A stretch of DNA of 64,000 nt from UBA3941 sp002385665 (lineage in GTDB: Bacteria; Bacillota; Clostridia; Caldicoprobacterales; UBA3941): contig JBMNFJ010000012.1 in assembly GCA_050949255.1 (NCBI GenBank), forward strand, positions 1 through 64,000, written 5' to 3'. A program made the translations under genes and the position numbers. The notes under the pieces were generated by a model that did not search any database, was not told the origin of the DNA, and saw only the letters and a program-made list of their open reading frames with translations. Below are positions 1 through 8,028 of the stretch, in pieces (position 1 is the first letter of the stretch; each line of letters begins with the position of its first letter).

Positions 1-426
1 AGGTATCATTTGAACACTCCTTTCTCTTATTAAGCCATAAACATATTCAGCTTGAGCAAAAGGGTCTTCATAATCTTCATCTATAGAACCTATAGTAAAA
101 TCAAACTCTTGCTCTGGCTTTTCTTGCTCTTTACTTTCATATACTCTGCCTAGCTTCATGGCCCTTTTTTGCCTTTCAATTTCCGCCTGTTCAAATACTT
201 CTTTGTCAACTATGGCTGGGTAAAATCCATCCCCTACATACTTTTTGTTTCTTAGCATATTTCCTGCTGTCCCATGGTAAGCATTAATACCTGACTTCTT
301 AGCTGCAGCACTTAAAGATAATCCAGATAAATATTCCTTAAAAAAGGCTTGTATCCTATCTGCTTTTTCCTCATCAATAAAAGCTGCACCATCTTCTATC
401 TTGTATCCATAAGGTGTATGTCCCAT
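1..426 (-). CDS. Serine recombinase-like protein, partial (runs off the left edge)
   Basis: The frame starts at an ATG at 426 and stays open to the window edge, giving at least 142 residues. It begins MGHTPYGYKIEDG and contains AYHGTAGNMLRNKKYVGDG, which matches the Recombinase DNA-binding domain of large serine recombinases (compare 'RGILVNEKYVGD' in the next gene). No N-terminal resolvase catalytic domain precedes it, so this is probably one of the short accessory recombinases that accompany a full-length one. The start lies 5 bases after the stop of the upstream recombinase, and the AGGATGTGAGG overlapping that stop can serve as ribosome binding site, so the two genes look translationally coupled. 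Family assignment is moderately sure; the function and the C-terminus cannot be seen. Confidence 0.7.
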   Translation of the reverse strand, partial: MGHTPYGYKIEDGAAFIDEEKADRIQAFFKEYLSGLSLSAAAKKSGINAYHGTAGNMLRNKKYVGDGFYPAIVDKEVFEQAEIERQKRAMKLGRVYESKEQEKPEQEFDFTIGSIDEDYEDPFAQAEYVYGLIRERSVQMIP

Positions 427-431
427 AAACC

Positions 432-1991
432 TCACATCCTTTCCCTAAGTGTAATTCCGCACTTTAAAACAAAGCCTACCTCTTCTCTTGAAAAAACTAT
501 AATTTTATCCACATGCTGAGTAAAAGTTTCATCATCAAAAGCTGCTAACATAGCCGTTTTGTTTGTATATTTTATTAGACTACTAACTTCTTGTCCTTTT
601 GATAACTCTCCATTTAAGTCTTGGATTAGACCTTCCTTTTCTTCTATAAGGTTGCCTTCTTCCATTTGAAGTTCATTCTTTTCCTTGTTAAAAAGAGCAG
701 GCTCTAAATATTTCTTTGCCATAAGGCTTACTAGTAAATCTTGTTGCTTTCTATTGCTGTCAATTTGCTTTTCTAGAGTCTCAATCTTTGAAAGGTTGCC
801 TGATTTGCTCATTATTTTAAGTTTATTAAGGAGAGGTTTTAAAATAAAATCTTTGCCAAAGATTAACTTATTCATCATGGTTATAAAAGCATTCTTTACA
901 TCCTCATCCCTAATAAAGAGCATGGAACATTCCTCTTTATGCTTAAGGTGTGTATTGCAGGTCCACGCTACATATTTGTTTTTGCCAGTAGAATGGATTC
1001 TTCTTTTAAAAGCCCCTCCGCATTCGGAGCAAATTATCTTACTTGAGAAGCTGTACCTGTTTTGATATTTTGAATTTCTTTTTTCAATTCCCTTCCCCCT
1101 TGCTCTTTGTTCCAAGATTAAAGCAGCCTTTTCAAAATCCTCTCTGCTTATAATTGCCTCGTGATGATCTTGAATAAGATACTTATTTTTCTCTCCATAG
1201 TTGGTATGTCTATTAAAATTACTATCTGTATATGTTTTCTGCAAAAGAGCATCGCCCACATATTTTTCATTCACTAAAATTCCACGAATAGTAGTCCCTG
1301 ACCATTTGCCGCCTCTTTTAGAAGGAATATTTCTATTATTTAGTGCATTAGCTATTTTTCCAGTTCCCTTACCAGCTAAGGCCTGACTAAAAATGTACTT
1401 TACTATTTCAGCCTGCTCTTTATTTACTACCATTTGGCCATCTATATTTTCATAGCCGTATGGTGGATATGAAATTTTAAAAGTTCCATTTTGAAATCGT
1501 TTCTGGACTGCCCATTTATTGTTTTCTGAAATAGATGTTGACTCACTCTCCGCTAGGCTACTTAAGATAGAAAGCATTAGTTCACTTTCCATAGACTGGG
1601 TGTTAATATTTTCTTTTTCAAAATATATAAACACTCCAATTTCAACCAACCTTCGCACCATCTCCAAGCAATCCGTAGTATTCCTTGTAAATCTGCTAAT
1701 AGATTTTGTTACTATTAAGTCTATCTTCTTATTTTCACAGTCAGATATTAGCTTTTGTAGCCCTTCCCTATTCTCCTTTTTTGTACCACTAATTCCCTCA
1801 TCGTAGTAAACACCTAAATACTCCCATTCAGGATTAGCTTTTATATGTTTTTCATAATGATCTGTCTGTGCTTTTAGACTTTCAGCCTGTTCTTTACTAT
1901 CTGTAGATACTCTACAATAAGCAGCAACCCTCAATTTAGGATTAGCAAATGGATCTGGTCTATTTGCTTCAATTTTTGTTATCTTTCTCAT
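432..1991 (-). CDS. Large serine recombinase (site-specific integrase/resolvase family)
   Basis: The 519-residue protein would cut and rejoin DNA at an attachment site through a serine-DNA intermediate. It begins MRKITKIEANRPDPFANPKL and then has the resolvase catalytic signature AAYCRVSTDSKEQAESL with the nucleophile serine at about residue 29, followed by IVTKSISRFTRNT. A Recombinase domain follows (GTTIRGILVNEKYVGDALLQ), then a zinc-ribbon (CSECGG ... CNTHLKH) and a C-terminal coiled region. The ATG at 1991 is preferred over an in-frame codon 27 bases upstream because AGGAGGTG lies six bases before it. It is the first gene of a set with the downstream short recombinase, as in integrative elements of Firmicutes. 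The element's ends are not in the window. Confidence 0.9.
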   Translation of the reverse strand: MRKITKIEANRPDPFANPKLRVAAYCRVSTDSKEQAESLKAQTDHYEKHIKANPEWEYLGVYYDEGISGTKKENREGLQKLISDCENKKIDLIVTKSISRFTRNTTDCLEMVRRLVEIGVFIYFEKENINTQSMESELMLSILSSLAESESTSISENNKWAVQKRFQNGTFKISYPPYGYENIDGQMVVNKEQAEIVKYIFSQALAGKGTGKIANALNNRNIPSKRGGKWSGTTIRGILVNEKYVGDALLQKTYTDSNFNRHTNYGEKNKYLIQDHHEAIISREDFEKAALILEQRARGKGIEKRNSKYQNRYSFSSKIICSECGGAFKRRIHSTGKNKYVAWTCNTHLKHKEECSMLFIRDEDVKNAFITMMNKLIFGKDFILKPLLNKLKIMSKSGNLSKIETLEKQIDSNRKQQDLLVSLMAKKYLEPALFNKEKNELQMEEGNLIEEKEGLIQDLNGELSKGQEVSSLIKYTNKTAMLAAFDDETFTQHVDKIIVFSREEVGFVLKCGITLRERM

Positions 1992-2052
1992 TGTCTCACC
2001 TCCTCTTTGGTAGGTCACATGTTACCGTTAAAACCCTTATATATCAACGATT

Positions 2053-2289
2053 TCAGGGCATTATCTTCACTAAAATAGGTGAGAAAGTTTCACGATTTAA
2101 TTCAGTAATTTTGTTAAATTCCACCTTGTCTATTAGCCCCTTATTAAGCATCTTTTTTAAGATTTTATCAGCCTGTGAATAGTTAAATTCTCCTTGCAGC
2201 TGATCATCAGATGTTCTTGTAGATAAATTTTCCCCTTCTAAAATTGCATCGGATATTTTACTTGTCTTTTTATTTTCTATTTCTTTCAT
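2053..2289 (-). CDS. Small SHOCT-like protein next to the recombinases
   Basis: This 78-residue protein ends in a helical segment with YSQADKILKKMLNKGLID and FNKITELNRETFSP. That pattern resembles the short SHOCT-like C-terminal domains found in small proteins beside conjugative-transposon recombinases. The N-terminal 30 residues are polar and probably disordered. The gene reads in the same direction as the serine recombinase and ends 61 bases before its start, so co-transcription is likely. AGGAGGTAATGTC precedes the ATG. Its role is unknown; position suggests a helper or regulator of the mobile element, which is inference only. Confidence 0.6.
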   Translation of the reverse strand: MKEIENKKTSKISDAILEGENLSTRTSDDQLQGEFNYSQADKILKKMLNKGLIDKVEFNKITELNRETFSPILVKIMP

Positions 2290-2356
2290 ATGACATTACC
2301 TCCTACTTAATAGCCACAGGAAAGGCTAAAAGTTGAGGTTATTTAAAAAAGAACAT

Positions 2357-2390
2357 AAAAAAAGTGCCTGCAGGAGAATATCCCACAGGC
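2357..2390 (-). terminator. Terminator downstream of the Crp/Fnr gene
   Basis: GCCTG pairs with CAGGC, with a further GGA/TCC inner stem and a small internal mismatch. Read on the minus strand the hairpin is followed by a run of seven T. It lies between the Crp/Fnr stop and the small SHOCT-like gene, separating the two transcripts. Confidence 0.65.
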
Positions 2391-2459
2391 TTTTGTATAT
2401 TAATCATATTTAATAAAGGCATTAATCACTAGTAAAGGGTGGAGAATATTAGATGTTTA

Positions 2460-3098
2460 CTAAATCAGTAAAGTAATTATTCTGTTATTAATTTCAATCA
2501 GTCCTTCATCCTTCATGTTTTTTAATTCACGAAATAAAGAAGGCCTTTGAACACCAAGATGGTCTGCAAGTTGTTTTTTACTTATGGGAAGATAGATTGT
2601 TTTAGAATTTTGAATATTGGCTTGAGCAGACAGGTAGTTTGTGAGATTTTCTCTTAAAGATTTTTGGGTGTATATTGCAATTTTTCTATTAAGACCTTGT
2701 GAGTTAGAAGATAAAATTTTTATAAACTCTATTGCAAAAAGCTGTTCTTTCAACAATGTGTCTACAGCAGATTTGGGGATATATATCAGACTAGTTTCCT
2801 CTGTACTATAAATATTTAAAGGATATTTGTTATTATCACCAAACAAAAGATTAGCCCCTACTACACAACCACTAGTAAATTCAAATACAGTTGTTTCTGA
2901 ACCATGACTAGTTAAAGAGTAAGCAACAAGCTTGCCTGATAGAATTACATCTATTCCAGAACAAACTTCGTTTTGGTCATGAACAGTTTTACCCTTATTA
3001 TAAATTCTATTTTGAATATTATAGCTTCCAATTACATTTTTTAAAAGCAAAGTATCCACATTTCTAAAGAGTGATATATTTTTTAATATATTAATCAT
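2460..3098 (-). CDS. Crp/Fnr-family transcriptional regulator
   Basis: The 212-residue protein has a cyclic-nucleotide-binding-type beta barrel (about residues 15-115, with GIDVILSGKLVAYSLTSHGSE) and a C-terminal winged helix (KKQLADHLGVQRPSLFRELK, about residues 165-195). There is no cysteine cluster at the N-terminus, so an Fnr-type iron-sulfur sensor is not apparent, and the ligand is unknown. GGGGA lies before the ATG. It stands alone, followed by its own terminator, and its promoter region is cut by the IS256-family element whose left end starts 18 bases upstream of the start codon. It may therefore be driven from the insertion sequence or be silent. Confidence 0.88.
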   Translation of the reverse strand: MINILKNISLFRNVDTLLLKNVIGSYNIQNRIYNKGKTVHDQNEVCSGIDVILSGKLVAYSLTSHGSETTVFEFTSGCVVGANLLFGDNNKYPLNIYSTEETSLIYIPKSAVDTLLKEQLFAIEFIKILSSNSQGLNRKIAIYTQKSLRENLTNYLSAQANIQNSKTIYLPISKKQLADHLGVQRPSLFRELKNMKDEGLIEINNRIITLLI

Positions 3099-3219
3099 AA
3101 GTTCCCCTTTTTATTGATTAAGTCCGTATAATGGTGTAAAAAGAAAAATAATTTGAGCCAAGGCTCTACCTCGGTTAAAATATAGTTGCAAACAAATACC
3201 AAACCGAGGAGGAAGAACC

Positions 3220-4428
3220 ATGGCTCAGTATAATATTACAATAACCGAAGAACTTTTGCACGGATTATTTTTATCAAATGGAAAAGATAAGGCCTTTTCT
3301 AAACTACTGGAAGAAATATTTAACCAAGTATTACTAGCACAGTCTTCAGAGCAATTAGGAGCAGAGCCCTACGAAAGAACTGAAGAACGAAAGGCTTATC
3401 GTAACGGCTACAGGGAAAGACAGATGTCAACCAGAGTTGGCAGCTTTACCCTAAGAGTACCTAGGCATAGAAATGGCCAATTTAGTACAGAACTATTTTC
3501 ACGATATCAGCGAAGTGAGCAAGCCTTAGTGCTAGCAATGATGGAGATGGTAGTAAACGGTGTATCCACGAGAAAAGTAGAGCTAATCACAGAGGAACTG
3601 TGCGGTAAGAAGTTTTCTAAATCCACCGTTTCAGAGCTTTGTAAAAGCCTAGACCCCATAGTAGAAGCCTTTAAAACGCGACCTTTGGAAGCTCATTATC
3701 CCTTTATACAAGTGGACGCCATCTACTTAAAGGTTCGTGAGAATAGCCGTGTTCAGTCTAAGGGACTTCTTGTAGCTGTAGGTATCAACGAAGAAGGTTA
3801 TAGGGAGATCATAGGCTTTAAGCTAGCCAATAGTGAAACTGAGGATAGCTGGGGGGCCTTCTTTAATTCCCTTAAGGAACGTGGTTTGAAGGATGTTACG
3901 CTAGTTACCTCTGATAACCATAAAGGCCTCGTAAGCGCTATTAAAAGGCATTTTCAAGGGGCTAGTTGGCAGCGTTGTCAGACTCATTTCTCTAGGAATA
4001 TAATTGACAATACGCCAAAATCCTTACAGCCTGAGATTAAAGAAGATCTAAGAAATCTCTATAGCGCAGTTGACATTGAGAGTGCCCGTAAATACAGGGA
4101 TCTAATGTTCGCTAAGTACGAGAAAAAAGCACCAAAGGCTGCAGCTATCCTAGATGAAGGCTTCGATGATATCACTGCCGTTTTATCCTTACCACTTTAC
4201 TACCGTAAACGGCTTCGTACCACTAACGGAGTAGAGAGATTAAACCAGGAGATTAGAAGACGTGAGCGTGTCATTAGAATATTTCCTAATGAAGCATCTG
4301 TCATACGCCTAATGGGAGCGCTACTGATGGAGCAGGATGAAAAGTGGCAAATAGGGCGTAAGTACCTTGATATGACTCTATACTACCAAGAACAAGGTGA
4401 GACTACCAACAAGGATGTTACTGCGTAA
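3220..4428 (+). CDS. IS256-family (mutator-type) DDE transposase
   Basis: The 402-residue protein catalyses transposition of the surrounding insertion sequence. It has the family's N-terminal segment with RKAYRNGYRERQ, the first aspartate in YPFIQVDAIYLKVRE, the second in VTLVTSDNHKGL, and the RRTNGVERLN-like C-terminal motif (TTNGVERLNQEIRRRERVIRIFP), which carries the catalytic glutamate. Length is normal for the family, and no frameshift is seen, so it is probably functional. GAGGAGGAAGAACC precedes the ATG. A decayed copy of the same gene's 5' end occurs at 12815-13008, showing that this element type has been resident here for some time. Confidence 0.93.
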   Translation: MAQYNITITEELLHGLFLSNGKDKAFSKLLEEIFNQVLLAQSSEQLGAEPYERTEERKAYRNGYRERQMSTRVGSFTLRVPRHRNGQFSTELFSRYQRSEQALVLAMMEMVVNGVSTRKVELITEELCGKKFSKSTVSELCKSLDPIVEAFKTRPLEAHYPFIQVDAIYLKVRENSRVQSKGLLVAVGINEEGYREIIGFKLANSETEDSWGAFFNSLKERGLKDVTLVTSDNHKGLVSAIKRHFQGASWQRCQTHFSRNIIDNTPKSLQPEIKEDLRNLYSAVDIESARKYRDLMFAKYEKKAPKAAAILDEGFDDITAVLSLPLYYRKRLRTTNGVERLNQEIRRRERVIRIFPNEASVIRLMGALLMEQDEKWQIGRKYLDMTLYYQEQGETTNKDVTA

Positions 4429-4449
4429 TAATCGCATTTATTCCACGGT

Positions 4450-4568
4450 CCTATTGACATGGGGCCCCCTGTCCCCTCTGAGCACCTCTTTATGGCGGAA
4501 ACAGCCCTATGTGGGCGGTTATTCCCGCCCCGAGATTTTATCAGAGGGGACTCCCCCATGTAAATAGG
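4450..4568. repeat. Structured palindromic module A inside the IS256-family element
   Basis: The module is a long imperfect palindrome. CCTATTGACATGGGG (4450-4464) faces CCCCATGTAAATAGG (4554-4568), GTCCCCTCTGA (4471-4481) faces TCAGAGGGGAC (4541-4551) perfectly, and an inner hairpin pairs GGGCGG (4513-4518) with CCGCCC (4525-4530). The outermost arms CCTATTGAC and GTAAATAGG are shared with modules B and C in the two IS3-family elements, although the interiors differ. An open frame that crosses it on the minus strand is explained by the stem and is not called a gene. It could be a structured RNA, a terminator/insulator that blocks read-through into the transposase, or a small nested mobile element. 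Confidence 0.6.
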
Positions 4569-4676
4569 CTTTCGCGGCATAAACGCTTATATTTTTCAAG
4601 GTACAAAATTTTATTTCTAAAAACTGCAAAATATTTTACCACCGAGGTAATTTACACACTATTTTGGACTTGACTC

Positions 4677-5152
4677 AATTTTTCTTTCAATTATCAGTAA
4701 TAGATGTATTTGATAGAGCAATAGTAGATTATCATTTAGGCCTGAGTGCAACCGCGAAAGATGCCAGTAGAGTTCTAGAAACTGCCTTAAAGAAGCGAGG
4801 TTTCAAGCCTGGTGATAAACTACCTGTAATAAGAACTGATAATGGCCCACAGTTTATAGCTAAAGACTTCGAAAAGACCTGCAATAAATGGGAAATATAT
4901 CATGAACGAATACCTGTAAAATCACCGAATTTAAATGCTTATATAGAATCATTCCACTCTATCCTAGAGGATGAATGCTATAGCCGATATTTATTTAAGA
5001 GTTTTGCCCATGTGTATGAAGTAATAACTGATTATATGGATTATTATAATAATAGGCGCAGGCATGGTAGTATCAAAAATATGGCACCTAACAAATTTTA
5101 CAAACTATGGTTAAGTAAAGATACAAAAACTTCTTTAGAAATAGTTGCATAA
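4677..5152 (+). pseudogene. IS3-family orfB transposase, 3' half only
   Basis: The frame encodes the C-terminal part of an IS3-family integrase-core transposase: IDVFDRAIVDYHLGLSAT, then the second aspartate in IRTDNGPQF, the glutamate in NLNAYIESFHSILEDECYSR, and the typical tail YNNRRRHGSIKNMAP. It is most like the intact orfB at 11125-12063. The N-terminal half with the first aspartate is missing because the frame begins at the right end of the IS256-family element. No orfA is nearby. Just downstream, positions 5178-5279 hold a short frame ending QVLTLALDNMRKTARLL that may be another gene tail; I could not identify it. Confidence 0.8.
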
Positions 5153-5316
5153 ATTTCTTAACCAACCCTAAGAATAACTTAGCCTGGCTGACGAATGGTG
5201 TCAGGGGTGCGAAGCAGGTTTTAACCCTTGCCCTTGACAACATGAGGAAGACAGCTAGACTCCTTAAAGAGTTGAGTTAAGTACAAAAATAATGAATTTC
5301 TATAATAGAAAGAGTT

Positions 5317-6267
5317 CTACGTAGATAATATCCAATAACGGGGGGTCAAACCGGAAGCAGAGCCTGAAAAGAAATCTAAAACTATATCATTCTGTTTAAG
5401 GTTAGCAAGAATCAATAAGCGACAGAGCATTCTTACTGGTTTAGGACCTTCAAAGGCTCCTGCTTCAAGTAATGCTGTAACTTCCTTCGCTCCTTCCTGA
5501 CTATGTCCTACATCCTTGTAGAACATTATAGATGTTGGAGCCATTCCATCATATTTTAATTCACTAAGAAATCTTTTTACTTGAGGAACACTGTCACCAT
5601 TTGAACCAAACCAGATTCTATTATCTTTTACTGCTTCTTCATATGCATTTCTTGAAAACCGCCAGCAACGCCCAGTGGGAGGTTCAACAATTCTTCCAGA
5701 TGGTAACGTAATAGGGTAATCATATGCTTCATTATAGGTTTTAACTGACATATCGCCTGGTTTCCATACTCCGCGTGGATCATTATCGGGATTAGAATAA
5801 CGAGCATTTGCTTCCTTTGTTCGTGGGAGCTTACCTATTATAAATTCATTTAAATTTTTTGCATACATCATAACATAATCATGACTATTTGAAATATATT
5901 TAGCATCATTCTTAGGTGAATAGGCTCGTTCCCATATTAATTGAGCAACAAAGTTATCTTCACCAAAAATCTCATCGCAAATTTTCCTTAAATTATGCAC
6001 TTCATTATCATCTATGCTAATAAAAATAACTCCATTTTCTGTAAGCAAGTTTCTAGCCAACCTTAATCTTGGGTACATCATATTAAGCCAGTCGGTATGA
6101 TAACGGCCACTTTTTTCTGTATTTGTACTTATCGGATTACCATTGCCATCCACTTGCCCTGTAATTCTCTTGTAGTTTTCAAGGCTATCATGGAAATCGT
6201 CCTTATAAACAAAGTCCTTTCCCGTATTATAGGGTGGGTCTATCTTCTTACCGTCTTTGATACAATT
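5317..6267 (-). pseudogene. Type III-like N6-adenine DNA methyltransferase (mod), truncated at both ends
   Basis: The frame has the beta-class motif order: catalytic DPPYNTGKDFVYKDDF near the start, then NLLTENGVIFISIDDNEV, and the S-adenosylmethionine motif DIVLDFFSGSAS at the end. The reading frame is open back to a stop just beyond 6267, so the DPPY motif is retained but the N-terminal region of a normal Mod protein is gone. The C-terminus breaks off right after FSGSAS and continues into unrelated residues GLTPRYWILST. No restriction subunit is present. The longest internal start (GTG at 6153) would skip the DPPY motif. It is a dead remnant of a restriction-modification system; its neighbours at 6563 and 7192 may belong to the same lost locus. 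Confidence 0.82.
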
Positions 6268-6500
6268 TTAAAAACTAGAATTAATATACCCTACCTTTAA
6301 ATTACTAGCTAACCCCTTGGTTTTAAGGTCTTTGGGGATACTCTTTCTATTATGAAATTATAAATATTGATAATTTTATTATATAGCATTAGTAGCTTTA
6401 TAGGAAAATCATTTATTGTAATTCTTTATGCACACCCCTCTTGTACTGAGGATATGAATAATTAAAAAGTATGGGAAAAATTAAAAGGTTTAAATGTAAT

Positions 6501-6528
6501 TTGAAAATGCTCCCATATAAGATATAAT
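6501..6528 (+). promoter_or_regulatory. Candidate sigma-A promoter for the PD-(D/E)XK gene
   Basis: TTGAAA (6501-6506) and TATAAT (6523-6528) are separated by 16 bases, and the start codon of the next gene follows 35 bases later after an AT-rich leader. The rest of the gap between 6268 and 6500 shows nothing else that I can support. Confidence 0.55.
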
Positions 6529-6562
6529 TAAATCAAACTATATACGTACTTGGAGGGATAAA

Positions 6563-7132
6563 ATGCGAGAAAATGAGTGGACTAATACTATAAAAGAATT
6601 ATTACAGGGGGCTAATTTAGGTGATGATATTTGCTTTGACACCTTAAATAAAGTACCTTATGCACAGGAAGTCATATCCTACAATCTAGACTTTGAAAAG
6701 GATGAAGAAAGCACGATGGCTTTTGAGACTGATTTACTTGTTTATGAAAAAACTGATACCATAAAACCACGTATTATTATTGAATCCAAAATCAACAGCA
6801 TTACTACCCATGATGCTATTACATATAGCTATAAGGCACAGACCCATAAAAACGTAACCCCTTATATTAGATATGGCATAATGCTGGGAAATAGAAAGCA
6901 CTACCCATTACCTGGTAGATTGTTTAGGCACGGCACTAACTTTGATTTTATGATTAGTTTTAGGGATTTTATATTATCAAATGATGAGAAAATGGTTTTT
7001 ATAGAACTTATTAAGAAGGAAATCTCTTATTCACAGAAGATTGAGGAAATGATTTATGAAAGTCGTGCTAAAAATAGAAAACATTATTTTTTATTGCAAA
7101 AAGAACTACGGCTTGAGGAAATGTTCCTTTAA
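6563..7132 (+). CDS. Predicted PD-(D/E)XK nuclease-superfamily protein
   Basis: This 189-residue protein contains FETDLLVYEKTD followed about 15 residues later by PRIIIESKI. An acidic residue, a short hydrophobic strand and an E-x-K on the next strand are the core of the PD-(D/E)XK nuclease fold, so a DNA-cleaving or DNA-binding role is likely. The rest, including YIRYGIMLGNRKHYPLPGRLF, I do not recognise. GGAGGG precedes the ATG by a good distance and a promoter is visible upstream. It sits between a methyltransferase fragment and a DUF4357 fragment, which fits a restriction or defence role, but the substrate is unknown. The gene looks intact. Confidence 0.6.
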   Translation: MRENEWTNTIKELLQGANLGDDICFDTLNKVPYAQEVISYNLDFEKDEESTMAFETDLLVYEKTDTIKPRIIIESKINSITTHDAITYSYKAQTHKNVTPYIRYGIMLGNRKHYPLPGRLFRHGTNFDFMISFRDFILSNDEKMVFIELIKKEISYSQKIEEMIYESRAKNRKHYFLLQKELRLEEMFL

Positions 7133-7140
7133 ATAAGAAT

Positions 7141-7180
7141 AGGAGGATGTCAATTGTCTGTTTTATAACAACATCCTCCT
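7141..7180. terminator. Hairpin between convergent genes
   Basis: AGGAGGATGT (7141-7150) pairs perfectly with ACATCCTCCT (7171-7180) around a 20-base loop. It lies between the stop of the nuclease-like gene and the stop of the convergent DUF4357 gene, the usual place for a shared terminator. There is no strong T run on either side. Confidence 0.5.
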
Positions 7181-7191
7181 ACTTCAACATG

Positions 7192-7797
7192 CTAATCCTC
7201 ATTGCTTTCTATTTCCCTTAAAGTTCTTCCTTTTTCATCTAGCCACATAATTATTCCGTTAGCACTGGCATATGTTACAAAACCTGCAGCAGCGGATGGG
7301 CTAGTAAAAAGAGTGTCCTCAATCAGCACCCCATCTTTAACCCTCTCAGTATATTTGCTTCTTAAATTAAGTATTGTTTCTGGACAACTTTTAGTAGGAT
7401 TAACAGAAACTGATGCACCTTTATAAACAACAAATCCTTCATTTGTCCTTCTGCCTTTGGCTTCAGCTTTAGTTGTTTTCAGGATTAACAATGGCTCATC
7501 ATTGATTTCAACATCTTCTTCTACCTTATAAATTGGCTTTTCTTCTAATGAGTCAAAAACCCTATGCCCAAATGTCCCCATAACTATTTCAGCATATTCT
7601 ATAAATTCCTCTAGTTCACTCTCTTTTTCTTCAGTTACATGTCCAGAGGCGGTGTTTGTCAAGTAAGTTGTCGTATAAATTTGATCTAGATATAAGTTTC
7701 CCTTTAGCATAACTCCATTATGGGGATGCTCTGTAAAACTACCCAATATTTGATTTCCAAAGATCATGGATTGGCACACGCACGGATATTTTTTCAA
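7192..7797 (-). pseudogene. DUF4357-domain protein, N-terminus lost to an IS3 element
   Basis: The C-terminal 100 residues match the DUF4357 domain seen in proteins near restriction systems and in some GIY-YIG nuclease proteins: GRRTNEGFVVYKGASVS, then NLRSKYTERVKDGVL, then FTSPSAAAGFVTYASANG. Ahead of it is the usual acidic helix ESELEEFIEYAEIVMGTFGHRVF. The expected N-terminal part is missing; the first 10-20 residues (MKKYPCVCQSMI) are encoded by the end of the neighbouring IS3-family element, whose conserved terminus starts near 7773. It is therefore a 3' fragment, unlikely to be made from a native promoter. Confidence 0.7.
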
Positions 7798-7802
7798 GGA
7801 TC

Positions 7803-7951
7803 CCTATTGACAATGAGCCTCTCGGGATATGATTAACCAGCCGTAGGGCCATCCGCATAAATCCCCGTGGGTCTTTCTCTTAGGGTGAGCTTTGGGATTT
7901 GCGGCTGGCGCCTAGCCAGGCTATCATATCCCGCCACTCATAGTAAATAGG
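7803..7951 (-). repeat. Structured palindromic module B downstream of orfB
   Basis: The module is bounded by CCTATTGAC (7803-7811) and GTAAATAGG (7943-7951), the same arms as module A. Inside, ATGAG faces CTCAT, GGGATATGAT (7824-7833) pairs perfectly with ATCATATCCC (7923-7932), and CCGCATAAATCCC (7853-7865) pairs with GGGATTTGCGG (7894-7904) with one bulge. Outside the arms the pairing goes on weakly (GGATA, run of T, CAAG on the left against CTT, run of A, TATCC on the right). It is about 85% identical to module C over its whole length. It lies 78 bases after the orfB stop in the direction of transcription. Confidence 0.65.
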
Positions 7952-8028
7952 ACTTCAAAAATTATCCTAACTTTTATGGTAAGGGCAGGCTCTGGAATTT
8001 TACCAAGCTTTAGTTACAAGTCCCGTAA

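Larger units (their letters stand above)
3116..4676 (+). mobile_element. IS256-family insertion sequence with an unusually long 3' noncoding part
   Basis: The left end starts GATTAAGTCCGTATAATGG and the right end, read inward, starts GAGTCAAGTCCAAAATAG, so the termini form imperfect inverted repeats of about 26 bases of the IS256 type. The element is about 1.56 kb because roughly 240 bases of noncoding DNA separate the transposase stop from the right end; most of that is the structured module at 4450-4568. I see no clear 8-9 bp target duplication. On the right the element abuts an IS3-family orfB that lacks its 5' half, and on the left a Crp/Fnr gene, so the locus has been rearranged since insertion. 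Confidence 0.8.

Noticed and set aside
4383..4580. A 65-codon frame antisense to the end of the IS256 element
   Set aside because: It arises from the stem arms of module A and overlaps the transposase stop; no start signal.
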